A stretch of DNA of 41,912 bases, from positions 200,040-241,951 of the forward strand of contig BMAT01006749.1 of assembly GCA_019649035.1 (NCBI GenBank). The letters run 5' to 3'. The notes beneath the pieces were generated by a model. The model was given only the letters and a program-made list of their open reading frames with translations, was not told the origin of the DNA and did not search any database. The stretch is from Elysia marginata (Eukaryota; Mollusca; Gastropoda; Plakobranchidae). The translations under genes were made by a program, and so were the position numbers. Shown here piece by piece: positions 1 to 41,912 of this stretch (positions within the stretch are counted from its first letter, which is position 1; the number at the start of each line of letters is the position of its first letter).

Positions 1-832
1 CCCCCCCCATGATGGTGCTGATGATGATAATCATGATGATCATCAAAACCATCCATTTTTATCCATTTGATCACTTTAAACTAACAGATTTGCTTGGAAT
101 CCTGATAACTATTGTTCTCAGTTTAGAAAATTACTCAGGGGACACAAAACTACTCAAAGATAACCCATGTTGAACGTGCACCATCAAAAGGTAGTGTCAA
201 CAAGTTTGGTCAATATGTGTCATTAAGAGAAACACGAATACCCATAAGGCCATTTTAAGTGACTGCCATTTGCATGAGAAAATAAATACAAAGCGCTCTA
301 CCATCTTCCCCGTTTAATGAATTTATAAGTGAAGTAAAATAGGATGGATTAACATCATTCACAGGGAGAAAGAAAACAACACCTCCAAGAATTCTTTTTA
401 CACATAACATAATATAATATTATTCTTTGTATTGAACTTGAACCTAGAGTTTTACCAAACCAGAGTCTAAGCTTGTGGATGACAACAACAAAGATCAAAA
501 CGATAGAAAAGTAACTCTTCAGCAATAATCTGCAATACCGCATATTTTGTTAAATTGTTTTCACGTTTAAAATCCTGCTTATATACTTCGGCGAGCAGAA
601 CAAACTATAAATCGAATCAAAGATAACGTAAATAAAAAAATCTCAGAATTTTTAAAGTAAAAATATAGAACTTTGAAACCGTAGAAATACCAATCGATAC
701 TTCTCTTTGTCACACTAATGTGAAATGGAATGTCTCAAGATCTTCTACACTTACTGGCATGAGATAAAATGTATGTTATCTTTCGGATACTTAAGTCATA
801 TCTACCTGCGTTACTTTGTGTACTTCACACAG
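1..832. other. Non-coding DNA, probably intron of the coiled-coil gene
   Basis: No convincing exon, RNA gene or mobile element is visible here. The short reading frames lack splice signals and family resemblance. The stretch ends at a good splice acceptor (pyrimidine-rich run then CACACAG at 826-832), so it is most simply read as intron upstream of the first recognised exon of the coiled-coil gene. The start of that gene probably lies off the window. Confidence 0.5.
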
Positions 833-3237
833 AACCTGACAGACAGGAACCACCAAAAGGAATCAGCGATACAACGATTAGAGAACGATATCCAGGAACT
901 CAAAGCGGATGTACTCTTGTCCAAAGGATTCGCTGATGATATTCAAAGTTAGTGTTTAAGGATGGAAAGTTTAAATGCGATAGAGTGACAGTTAAAAAGA
1001 AGCTTAGAAAAAGAGGGAAAGATATAAGAAAGAGATAGACCCACGCAGATATAGAAAGGGAGAGAGAGAGGGAGGGAGCGAGAGACAGAGAGAGATAGAC
1101 AGACAGAGGGAGAGATAGAGAGAGAGAAGAGACAAGGTAGAACCAAAATAAATTAATTGATTGAAGAGAAATGTAATTCTTTGCATGGGCCATAAACAGA
1201 TTCGTTTGTGGGCGTAACGAAGCAGTTTCGGGTAGGGTGGTGGGGAGAGAGGTGGTAGCGTATTAAAGAGAGGGGGCCCCAACAGATTTTGAGTATACAA
1301 CTTTCATTTTATTTGCTAACATTGGGAGGCAGGATGAAAAAAAAATAAATTGAACTGCTATTTACTTCAAAATTTATTAGCCTGGTATATCTTTGCTAGA
1401 AAGGCAGTGTTTGACCTAATGTACATTCCATTCGCTTATAATTTAATATAGTTATTCCTTATTTAAAAAAAGATAACAAGAAAGCTAAAAAAAATAATAG
1501 TTTCCTTTTCCGCTGTTGCCTTTATAGGTCAACTGGATGAACTTCAGACTGTATCGACGAGCCTTGAAAGTGGATCCGCCTACAGACAGAAAGATGAAAA
1601 CATCAACGAACTGCAGGCGGAGGTTAGAATTAGATTCGGGGTTTTAAAGATAAGGTCGTTGACAAACTATAAAAAGCGGGGAAGGGCTGAAATAGTCTAC
1701 TCATGACGTGTGACGATGTCATTCATTTATCGAGTATGATAAAAATTTAGTAATTACCAGAACATTGAAGTAAAGATTGGCATAATATTTTTCAGCGGCA
1801 GGCCAGCAGTTAAGGTTGAACAATAGCGTAAAATATGCAGTTTTTAAACATTTCATGTTACTTCTGCGTGGAGCTTTGAGAACAAAACGTACAAACGTCT
1901 TTTAAAACTTCAAAGACGGAAGGAATTTGTCTAAAAACTTAATCACAAATCTGATCTTTCTTACCCACGAGTTGACTTTATTGTCATGCTATTCTTACCC
2001 ATTGTCTGAAAATCTATAACTTTTAAGGTAGTCTGTACTCAAAACTTTTCGGGTTTTGCATTATGTGATGTTGACGACTGACTCACTCGGCCCTCCCAGG
2101 TGAGCAAGCTACACAAGAATCTGGCGCACTTGGAGCGCGAGCTGGCAGGGGCTAAAGAGAAGATCGCCCAGCAGGGGACACGACTTCGTCTCGTGGACAA
2201 TGACAGGCTCAACATTCAGGCAAAATACAAAGAGGAGTTATCTAGGGTATGATTCATCGCGTTCTGTGACACAATACTGTTTTTTTTTTATTATGCAAGA
2301 TAATATGGGAGATTTCAGGTATGAAATTTTTACTTAAAAGCCTAGTTCAACCTATTGCTAATTTCACATCCTAAGGGTTTGGCCCGACAATCAGACCGGA
2401 TCCGAAGTTTTTTGGGTTTTTTTTTTTTTTTGGACCTCCACCTCTTTCATTAGAAGTTTGGGCTAGGCCGCCATAGTACAGGCCAAAACCTCCATCATGA
2501 GTAGGTTTCAGGGTGTGAACGTCGGTCCCGACGCCGTTGTGGTTCCACTGTAAATATATCGATAATTACTTATTATGCAGGGAATATGAGACTGATAAAA
2601 GGTCATCAACATGTCGTTTGTGACATTGAATAAAGTTTTTTTTTCAGAATCAACATAAAATTCATAGTGTACAACCACACTGATCGCAGAAGTGCTATTA
2701 GACCAATAGGTTTTCAGATTACTTTTACATTTCAAAAGAAAGACGCTGTCTGATATCATACATAATGTATATTCCAAACACTCTCCTCCGTCTTGAGAAT
2801 ACAAATTTATGTCAGCTCACAAATCATCTAAACACATGGGTAAAATAAGTGTTTGCCAAGGTTGAATCTGCATTTTTCTGCCAAAATAACTGTTTGCTGA
2901 GGTGGAATCTGCATATTTCTGTTAAATACTCACTTCTAATCATCAGGTAACCCTCACGATGCGCGGCGAGATAGAAAGAATGCGTGACGTCATGAAGCAA
3001 CAATGGAAGGAAATGCGAAACTTACGTGAGCAGAATGAGGACATGCGCAGTGACATTAGCGAGATTCGAAACCTCGTCTTGGCCGACCGGCTTAACCGCG
3101 GCCAACCATGGCCTCCTCAGCAGGCAACACCCGATCAAGCCGGCCATTTTGATATCCAGCAGCCTAGTCCGTCTCTTCCATCTCTGTCTCCGAAAGAAAC
3201 TCGGCGAAAGTTTGGAAGCGGTAGAAGGAAATATTGA
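833..3237 (+). CDS. Coiled-coil protein, last four coding exons (5' end not found)
   Basis: Four exons join without a stop: 833-947 (leaves phase 1), 1528-1622, 2100-2246 and 2947-3237. Each is bounded by AG and GT, and the phases agree at every junction. Together they encode about 166 C-terminal residues. Almost all are charged and heptad-like (for example EIERMRDVMKQQWKEMRNLR), so a long coiled coil is predicted up to about 45 residues before the end. The last stretch is Pro/Gln/Ser-rich and finishes in a basic GSGRRKY. There is no catalytic motif or membrane segment. An ATG at 725 lies in the same frame, but the strong acceptor at 831-832 suggests that the real 5' exons lie upstream, off the window. 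I cannot name the family. Structural coiled-coil proteins of cilia, centrosomes or cytoskeleton look like this, but the class is too degenerate to assign by eye. Confidence 0.7.
1045..1137. repeat. (GA)n/(GACA)n microsatellite
   Basis: Degenerate purine-rich GA, GACA and GGAGA repeats lie in the first recognised intron of the coiled-coil gene. On the opposite strand they translate into artefactual Ser/Leu-rich reading frames. Confidence 0.85.
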
Positions 3238-4207
3238 CCATGAGTTTCTCTGTTCACACTTGAAACGAAAAATTCCTCAACCGGGCAAATTTTGAAAACT
3301 CCAGCAGGACTGGAGGTTGTGATGATGGCGAGACTGTATTAAACAGAGTACTAAATTCTCGTGGTTATTTTTATATCCTTATGAAATGTTTTGTTCCGCG
3401 TATTATTGAAGAACAGGAGCGAACAAATGCTTACGTTGTCTGACACAGTTATTCATGGTGGAAAATGAATATTGTCAACCAATCTGCATTACATAAACTG
3501 TTCCAATATTCTTCTAGCCTTGGGTAATTATGCCTGTGGACCTGACTTCAACCAACGCAAAGCCTGATTCCATCTGTGATAAGTAAGCTATGAAACAAAA
3601 CAAAAAAACCCTCTCGTCGTAAAATAACCTTTCGTAGGTTTAGTACTGAGAGGCAGTGTATTATTTTTTTTAAAGTCTTGCTGTTCATCTCTTGGCTCAA
3701 GCCGGCTTAGTAGCTTTTGTGATGAGCATTCTTTTGTAAATATTAGCCATATATACCTACATGTTGACAGCTTTTGTCTTCAACACACTCCCGAAGGAGC
3801 AAGGTTATTTTTTGCGTGTTCTTTTTCAATTTGTAGAGATACTACTCTGTTGGTGGAATGATTTTGTATTGTAGAAAGTATGGTATTTGCTGATAGCTTT
3901 ACATTGTGAATGTGCACAGTAGTAGCACATGGTATTCGTCTCAAAATAAGTGCAACTTCATAAGCATTCTGTGATAGAAAATGCAAGTTCGTCTGAGATT
4001 GAGAAGCACATAATCTTATGGAAGGAAGTGTGAGTGTTCATCTGTTTGAAAAAGAGACAGGAGGATAGGAAAGATAGGGAGGAGAAGTGTGCTATAGGAT
4101 AGAGAGAAGAACGAAAGAGAGACAGGGAGATACACAGAGAGAGACACAGAAAGAGGCAGATAGAGAGACAAAGTGATAGACAGAGTGAGACAGGAAGAGA
4201 GAGAGTG

Positions 4208-4249
<42 letters not shown>

Positions 4250-6464
4250 GAGGGGGTATACAAACATATTTTCTAGAACTGAGCAAGGGTCTTTTGGTTT
4301 TTGGTCGGAATCATGGAAGGTTTATTAACATTATTCTTTGTTTCAATTATAATACAGACCGAAAACATTTTACTTATGTGTTGTGCCTTTTTGTGACATT
4401 CTCCCATATGCTCATTTCCTTCTGTTCTCTTTGTAGATAACATATTCTGAAGCGTGCCTTCGATTAATAGCATGTTTTATTTTTCCTTTCATTATCGAGA
4501 CTTTACTCGCTTCCCTATCGTTATAATACAAGATGCTCTTTGAGAGTTATTTAAACATTTTATGCCTAACAATTCTAAACCTTAAGATCTTTAACGATAT
4601 GTGTGATAGGCCCTAATTTGAATTAAAGAGCATGATGTCTGATTAAAAACACTTAACAACCACCCTATGTTGCAAAAATATATGAAACTGTTTGACTCCC
4701 TGTGATTTGTATTAAGAGCTACCTATTGAACCTTTGGGTACGTTGGACCTGGTTATGTTGCCTTTTTGCCCATTAAATTCGATTTGTCAAGATAACCGAC
4801 TGAACGGTTGGATACGTTGGACCTAGTGAGGCTAAATATATCTCATTACCAGTGCATATAAGTCAGATATCGGAAATATTACATTACCATGTATTGACAT
4901 TTTTAACAATGCATTTTTCTGAGCTTTTAAACACTGGAAAGTGCATTAAACTGTCAAAGGTGTGTGGAAAACATATTGAAAATTATGTTAAACGAAAACA
5001 GGGGAAAATTATACTTTTAAAAAGTTTTTTTTATTCAAATCAAGATTTGAAAATCCGATTCATTTGAACCGGTCGCGTTTAGAGCAATACCATTATTTCT
5101 TGGAAGACCACAATCGTTACAGTCATTAAATCATTCTTTTCACCTTAAGTTTGAGCAAGCACACCGCAAGTCATATAACAGCTAAATGTATCGTATAGCG
5201 TTATCAATACCAAACTTAACTAATGAAACCAATGAAAATGTAAAAAATAACGTGCTGGTCTAAACACTAACGTCATAAAGATCTGATCACATGAAAAGAA
5301 CATCCCACCAGAGACAGGGAAATTTGCCTGTTATACATGTCTTAAGGTTTCCATAGAGTTTACGATTATCATATATCATATTTGTTAAATTGCAGTTGTG
5401 TGTGCTTTCTTTGTTTGTGTTTGCCGATTGCAGACCCTGTTGCTAAAATAAAGAAATTAAACATAAAAGCTATACTACATTATTTTATATGTTTGCTTTT
5501 TTGTGGATTTCTGGGCTGTTTTGAATCGGTTAATATTTAATGGTTGTGAAAACCTTGACTACAACTAAATGTTAACTTATGAGAAAATAAAAATGGCATA
5601 ATGTACGGACCAGTTCAAGGGAGATAATTCATTTGATGTAAAAACCATTTCTAATAACCGACTACATATGTCATCTACCTTTAAAATGGAATTTTTCTAG
5701 CCAACCGTTTGTCTTAACAGATTTTGCAACGAAACAAAGAGGGATAGCTGCTAAACCAACATAATAAGTGTTTTTCGCATTTTTTAAAAATCTATAAGAA
5801 CATTCGCGAAGTTTTGTCACTTTCAAAATCAGATGGTTATGAGGTCTTAATATTTATAACAATTACGAGTATTTTGGTCACATAGCTAACTAAAAAGTCC
5901 TTATCAACATCAACCCAGTTGTATGTACATGTCTAACATAAATTTAAAAGCAGAATGGTCACCCCATCCCAGCGCACACAAGTCATGCGCATTGTGGGTT
6001 GTTTTTTTTTTCAAAATTAATGCAATGTAAAAACTCGCCTGATAAAGACAGATTTCAGAAGATAGTAATGATTTTCCCACTCTACTTTCTTCTTTTTGAC
6101 TCTAAAATGTTTTAGGATATTCTTACCTGTTATAAGTAGATTATTGGTAAACAAAACAAGAACAAAAACGCCGAACTACTAGGGTACGGTTCTTTTGCAT
6201 CTGATAAATGCACAAAAAAAAAAAAAAGAATCAAAATGTTCTAGCATTAATGATTAAATCTCACTGACCGAAAAAAGTTCCGTTAATCTTCATGAAAGCT
6301 CATTCATAAAAGATTTTACTTCACATTGCTCTTTGCAATGAAGACAGCTTTTTCAAGATCGTAGATCTAGATCTAAATTCAGATTCAAGCAAATCTTGAC
6401 GTATGTGTTGGGTTTGAAGTTTATGAGGTTTAAGTTAATCTAAAATACTCTAACCAAGCCCAAG
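3238..6464. other. Intergenic region between the coiled-coil gene and FAM187
   Basis: This region holds the 3' UTR of the coiled-coil gene, with an ATTAAA at 3338-3343 and an AATAAA at 5447-5452 as possible polyadenylation signals. It also has a (GA)n tract at about 4080-4243 and a short imperfect duplication of GGWTACGTTGGACCTRGT at about 4737 and 4808. A double TAGATCTA palindrome sits at 6362-6375, about 90 bp before the FAM187 ATG. No further gene is supported. Confidence 0.6.
4080..4243. repeat. (GA)n/(GACA)n microsatellite
   Basis: Purine-rich interrupted GA/GACA repeat ending in a clean (GA)n run at about 4212-4242. Leu/Ser-only reading frames on the minus strand here are products of the repeat. 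Confidence 0.9.
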
Positions 6465-38047
<31,583 letters not shown>

Positions 38048-39203
38048 GACAGAGACTGCTTGAGGTTAAACTACGGTTAGAAATGGTAAGAATACACGCA
38101 AAAAATATAAGAAAAAACATTTTAAAAGCTTTGTGATGTGTCTTCTATTATTTATTTTTAGATTGTTTTTATGATTAGTTATTGTGTACGTGGTATGCAT
38201 AAAAGAACTGAATTTTTTTCCAATATTATGCTTTTTAAGACGCTGTATCAATGATGAAAGTTCGTTCTACTTGTAAAATTTGAGCTTCAAAAGAGAAAAG
38301 TATAACGTCGGAAAGATTTTTTTAAAAGTTATTTTTGTGGAATGGAAAGTAAAATATCTTACAGATGGCGAAAGGTCATCGATTCTTGGAATGTGCTCAT
38401 AATATTTGCAAAAGAAATGATTTGGTGTTTAAGGAACAATAACGCAACTGCACGAGAATAATTTAAGACTCCTTTTGCTCCATTCTAAATTGGAAGTAAA
38501 CCTGTTATTACATAAACATAACGAAACGCAAAGGCCCACAAAATGAAACAAGATCAACGATTGGTATTGGTTAAGAAATAAAAAGAAAAAAAAACTCATA
38601 CCATATATATATATATAAGTTGATAAGCTGAGTTTAAGACAGTAGGCCTAATGGTGATTTAAGATATTTCACAAACATTAAGTTTGAACAACGTTCTTAT
38701 ACTTTTCTGTAAAAAAGAATACAAGGTGATTTGATTGAAAAAAATTAAAGACGAATACGTTTTATTCTTCGAAAATATTTATTGGTCTCGTAAAAATGAT
38801 GTTGTTTTGCCTTCAAAATGTTCATTTTTATTCAAAACAATGTGTTATTTTGAATTTTAAAACGTTTCACAGTGTTACCAATTACAATGTTCACCCTGAG
38901 CAGCAACGATAAGAGTTTTGTGCTTTCTCGTGTTCCAAGTTGTTTTATCACTTACGTGAGGGGTGTTCTTTTCAAAATTTTCATCTTTAACGACTTTTGC
39001 ATTGCTTGAGAAACTGTTGAGGCAGACAATATGATTTTTGTGGATGAAGCATTTTGACTTTTGTTATTCCTGGCGCCGTCTGTTCGTCTATTTTTATCTC
39101 CATCACAAACAACGACACATATTGTGCTGTAATTTATGTATGTTGCTAGTACAATGAAGCAATTTCTTTGTGTTTTCTTGTGTTCCAAACTGTTTTAAAT
39201 ATT
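38048..39203. other. Between FAM187 and the minus-strand RRM-like gene
   Basis: Convergent 3' flanks. From about 38930, degenerate copies of sequence related to the tandem repeat at 39204-39515 can be followed (TTTTGACTTTTGTTATTCCT and GTGTTCCAA blocks). No gene. Confidence 0.5.
38577..38582 (+). terminator. FAM187: Possible FAM187 polyadenylation signal
   Basis: First AATAAA downstream of the stop, about 530 nt away. The hexamer is the only evidence. Confidence 0.35.
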
Positions 39204-39515
39204 GCGTAATTGATGTTTTTCATTTCAATATTTTGCCTTTTCCGCCTCTCAATTCGTTAATGAGGTAGACATTTTAATTTCTCTGGATGTAGTAAATTTA
39301 AGGAACCGGACATTTAACATATCATGTTCTGCGCCGGCATTTTGACTTTGGTTATTTCTGCGTAATTGATGTTTTTCATTTCAATATTTTGCCTTTTCCG
39401 CCTCTCAATTCGCTAATGAGGTAGACATTTTAATTTTTCTGGATGTAGTAAATTTAACGAACCGGACATTTAACATAACATGTTCTGCGCCGGCATTTTG
39501 ACTTTGGTTATTTCT
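39204..39515. repeat. Two-copy 156-bp tandem duplication
   Basis: GCGTAATTGATGTTTTTCAT starts at 39204 and again at 39360. The two copies differ at only a handful of positions (for example CTCTGG/TTCTGG). It ends 36 bp before the stop codon of the minus-strand gene, so it lies in that gene's 3' UTR or flank. Confidence 0.93.
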
Positions 39516-39551
39516 GGCACCGTCGTTTATTGCCATCTTTTTCGTCGTGCC

Positions 39552-40418
39552 CTATCCCGTGGCAGTAACCGCCCCAACCGGCACCTGGTCTGTACTGGCA
39601 CCTCCCTGAGCGGCAGCCTCGGTCATCTCGGCCAGGTGGTTGTTGTGATGTTCCTCCCGGATATGGCGAGACAGGTAGCCAACGTTCTGCAAACGCGGCT
39701 CCCACCAGACGGCCACCAGTCGGTCCCATGGCATGCCTAGCGACGGACACTTAACGCATGCTGATGCAGAAGTTAGATCACAAAAGATGACCAGGACCGA
39801 GTTGGGAGCTCTCTGGTAGATTCCCTCTATGGGACCGAATCTTTGGAGGTTAGGTGGAAAAGAAAGAAAGCACAACATACATGAAATGCACATGTTTATT
39901 GATTCAGTTATGCTGCATCATCACCAACTTATCTACTGAGCACCACTAACACCAACACTACCGCCATCATCATCATTATCATCATCATCATCATCATCAT
40001 CATCATCGTCGTCATCATTATCATCATCATCTTCGTCTTCTTGTCCCTCAATCATTTCCAAAAACTTTGATTAGCCTTTTTTCACACTAACTCATCTTAT
40101 TCCTCAATTACAAAAGAAGACCACTCTAAGCATTCTTTATTCCCCTTCAAATATATAAGAGAACAACCTTTACGTCCGTTCTCTTGGTAATCATAAATAT
40201 TGAACATTGGTTACACCACAGAACTATGATTCCTACCGTGTGAGGTAAGCATAAAGATTATGCAGGGTGAAGACGGTGCGATGCGGACTGGCGCTCCAGC
40301 TGATGCGAACAGAGCTGAGTGGCAAGAGTCCACGCGGCGCACTTTTCATGGACTTGTGGAGTATCTCCTCGTCTAGCACACTGAGGACGACCAGAGCACA
40401 GACTTTGTAGCGAAACAT
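39552..40418 (-). CDS. Two-exon gene, predicted RRM-like fold, 156 aa
   Basis: Minus-strand exons 40418-40237 and 39840-39552 join CG|A into Arg with GT-AG ends (ACACG|GTAGGA, CCAAAG|ATT) and no stop until TAG. The protein shows the strand-helix order of an RNA-recognition motif: SVRISWSA, then LHNLYAYLTRFGPIEGIYQR, NSVLVIFCD, LTSASACVKCPSL and RLVAVWWEP. The aromatic positions expected of RNP1/RNP2 are only partly kept. A His/Glu-rich RHIREEHHNNHLAEM stretch and a Gly/Ala/Thr end follow. Extra 5' exons are possible because the first ATG has only a few codons of open frame before it. The family is not recognised. Role, if the fold is right: RNA or protein binding. Confidence 0.6.
39841..40236 (-). 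other. Intron of the RRM-like gene, with (ATC)n microsatellite
   Basis: Contains a long (TCA/ATC)n run at about 39963-40033. Otherwise nothing recognisable. Confidence 0.6.
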
Positions 40419-40484
40419 ACTAATGGTTCCTTCTCGAACTCCATTGGTCTTATTTTTGCATTAAAAACTGAAATAGGCCTGCTA

Positions 40485-40690
40485 CATGGGGTGAGCAGTG
40501 GTTCAATTGTTAGGGCGCTTAACTGCTATTTGAGTGGTCCCGGGTTCAATCCTCCGTCCGGACAAGAATTTATTTACTTCCCTGTGCCCACCCAGCTTTT
40601 TATAGGTAGCTAGGTCTCTTAAAACTTTGAGAAAGTAAAAGTGTCGAGGAAAGTCATGAGAAACTACCTAATTATGCCGAGTGACAAGAA
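40485..40690 (+). repeat. tRNA-derived SINE-like element, family 2
   Basis: The head has an A-box-like GTGGTTCAATTGTTAGGGCG and a good B box (GGGTTCAATCC) about 50 bp later. The 5' and 3' ends do not pair as an acceptor stem, so it is not a tRNA gene. The body (CCCTGTGCCCACCCAGCTTT) is unlike family 1. Confidence 0.65.
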
Positions 40691-40844
40691 AAAAGGACCT
40701 TCTCCTTGTTCCCTGACACTCGTATCGAATATTTGGCTAACTTGAGTTACTAATATACCACTTGAGAATTCAATACTATTAGTTTGATTAAAATATGGAA
40801 TAGCATTGAAGAATTGTTTCAGTTTTAAAGCTTAATCTACCGTG

Positions 40845-41150
40845 GCGTTATGGTCTAGAGGTAAACACTCAACCCCGGACCGAGAGATTCAGAGTTTAAG
40901 CCCTGTTGGAGTTTAGTCCTTCGGAAAGACATATCCTCGGATCACTCAAGTGCTAAACGTATAAACGACTAAAGGCAGTGAAAGATCTTGCCAGCATGCT
41001 TGAGTAATGCGCTTTTACTGTTGCACCTCTATTAGCTCACAAAACATTAGGCTGGATAATAACTTGTCGGGCATTCAATATAAAGCGCTCAGAGCATTTA
41101 ACTTTTTAAGTGGATTAGACTGAATAAAAAAACCGCTCTTTATGGAGTGG
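40845..41150 (+). repeat. tRNA-derived SINE, family 1, second copy
   Basis: Head TATGGTCTAGAGGTAAACAC, body GCTTGAGTAATGCGCTTTTA and 3' block AAAGCGCTCAGAGCATTTAA, in the same order as the element at about 13008-13310. Confidence 0.75.
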
Positions 41151-41912
41151 CTAATTTTACCGGTATTTGTGTTAGAAAACAAAGGTTGAAAGAGGTATAC
41201 ACATAAAAAGGCGCATGTTACACCTCTTTTGTTAAAGAGACGCCGAATTGCGTTCTCATAAATGAGCTTGTGATGTTCGAAACCAGACGGTAGAGTTCTG
41301 ATAACACAACATTGCATTTAGTTTTCTTCTACACCCTTTTTGATGCGGAACCCTTCACAAAGTATAGCTGATTTCATCAAATCAATAGATCTGAGTCTTA
41401 CTTTGCACCTTGTATACAGATGTGCATCCGAGGAGAGGGTTGGGGCACAACCGGCAGGAAAAAGTTTGATACACCATGTGGACCTGTGAAACGATAGCCA
41501 TATGGGAGCATGAAAATAATATATGTTCCGCAGCATTTTATAAGACCTAGTACGAAAAACTCGCCACAAAGGATCAAAATTGTGTAAAGTCTGTTATCTC
41601 TTTTTCATGATTGGGTTAATTTTCAACAACGGTGTGTGTATGTGTGTGTGTGGGGGGGGGGGCTACATTTGATCTTAATTTTTTTTACCTGAATACAGGC
41701 TATTTCTGAAGGAGGAAGTGAAACACCGACAACTTGTAAAATACGGCTGAGCTAATCTACCAAGCACTTGTTCCTGATGATTTTTTGAGAACTTAAACGA
41801 AACACATTTCTTATTTTAAAAAAACAATTGGCTGAAATGCTTACGAGGAGTCTGCGATGAGAAAATGTAACCCATAAAATCGTGGCGAGGGGGCGCTTTC
41901 TGAAAAAAAAAA
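41151..41912. other. Non-coding right edge
   Basis: Contains a (TG)n/poly-G tract at 41633-41662 and otherwise AT-rich DNA. Minus-strand reading frames at 41075-41569 have no splice or family support. They could be upstream sequence of the RRM-like gene, but I see nothing to show it. Confidence 0.5.

Noticed and set aside
949..1300. Minus-strand Leu/Ser-rich reading frames (also at 3958-4286 and 32008-32284)
   Set aside because: They are translations of (GA)n/(GACA)n microsatellites with no other coding signal.
40485..40560. Genuine tRNA gene
   Set aside because: A- and B-box-like sequences are present, but the ends do not pair as an acceptor stem and a non-tRNA body follows. It fits a SINE head.

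Overview
This is a eukaryotic genomic window. It has spliced genes with GT-AG introns, about 60-65% A+T in non-coding DNA, dead non-LTR retrotransposons, a mariner element, tRNA-derived SINEs and many (GA)n/(GACA)n tracts. The gene content (a FAM187-type Ig membrane protein and a duplicated alpha-tubulin pair) and the repeats suggest an invertebrate, most likely a lophotrochozoan and probably a gastropod mollusc. That assignment is inference.

Layout. At about 0.8-3.2 kb, on +, are the last four coding exons of an unidentified coiled-coil protein; its 5' end was not found. From 6,465 to 38,047, on +, nine exons join in phase into a 645-residue type I membrane protein of the FAM187 family: signal peptide, long basic Cys-free segment, Ig domain, a thrombospondin-type-1-like Cys/Trp segment, second Ig domain, one transmembrane helix. 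Its last intron (17,079-37,875; 20.8 kb) separates the Tyr and Cys of the second Ig domain's D-x-A-x-Y-x-C motif. Two complete three-exon alpha-tubulin genes lie inside that intron, pointing away from each other. The + copy (29,466-33,106) is an almost canonical 450-residue alpha-tubulin with K40 and an EEEY end. The - copy (21,088-17,685) is a very divergent 496-residue isotype. It has a strongly basic C-terminal tail instead of an acidic EEY tail, a rewritten K40 loop, no MREC start, and D251N and E254D changes at the T7-loop catalytic site. Shared intron positions and identical 937-nt middle exons show that the two are duplicates.

Between the two tubulin starts lies a repeat block (about 23,483-28,848). 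Arrays of the same ~150-180/350-bp unit sit in opposite orientations at its two ends, and a LINE has inserted into the left array. Other mobile DNA includes a 1,202-bp mariner element with intact TA-flanked ends but an internally deleted transposase, four LINE fragments, three tRNA-derived SINE-like elements, a possible fold-back element and a dispersed ~158-bp repeat. At 40,418-39,552, on -, a two-exon gene predicts a 156-residue protein with an RRM-like fold. A 156-bp tandem duplication follows its stop.

How the parts may work together (inference): vertebrate FAM187B is reported as a sperm/testis membrane protein, and unusual tubulin isotypes are often axonemal or germline-specific. The nested arrangement could therefore reflect shared expression in sperm or ciliated cells. 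A strong RFX X-box match (22,931-22,944) between the tubulin genes fits that idea but does not prove it.
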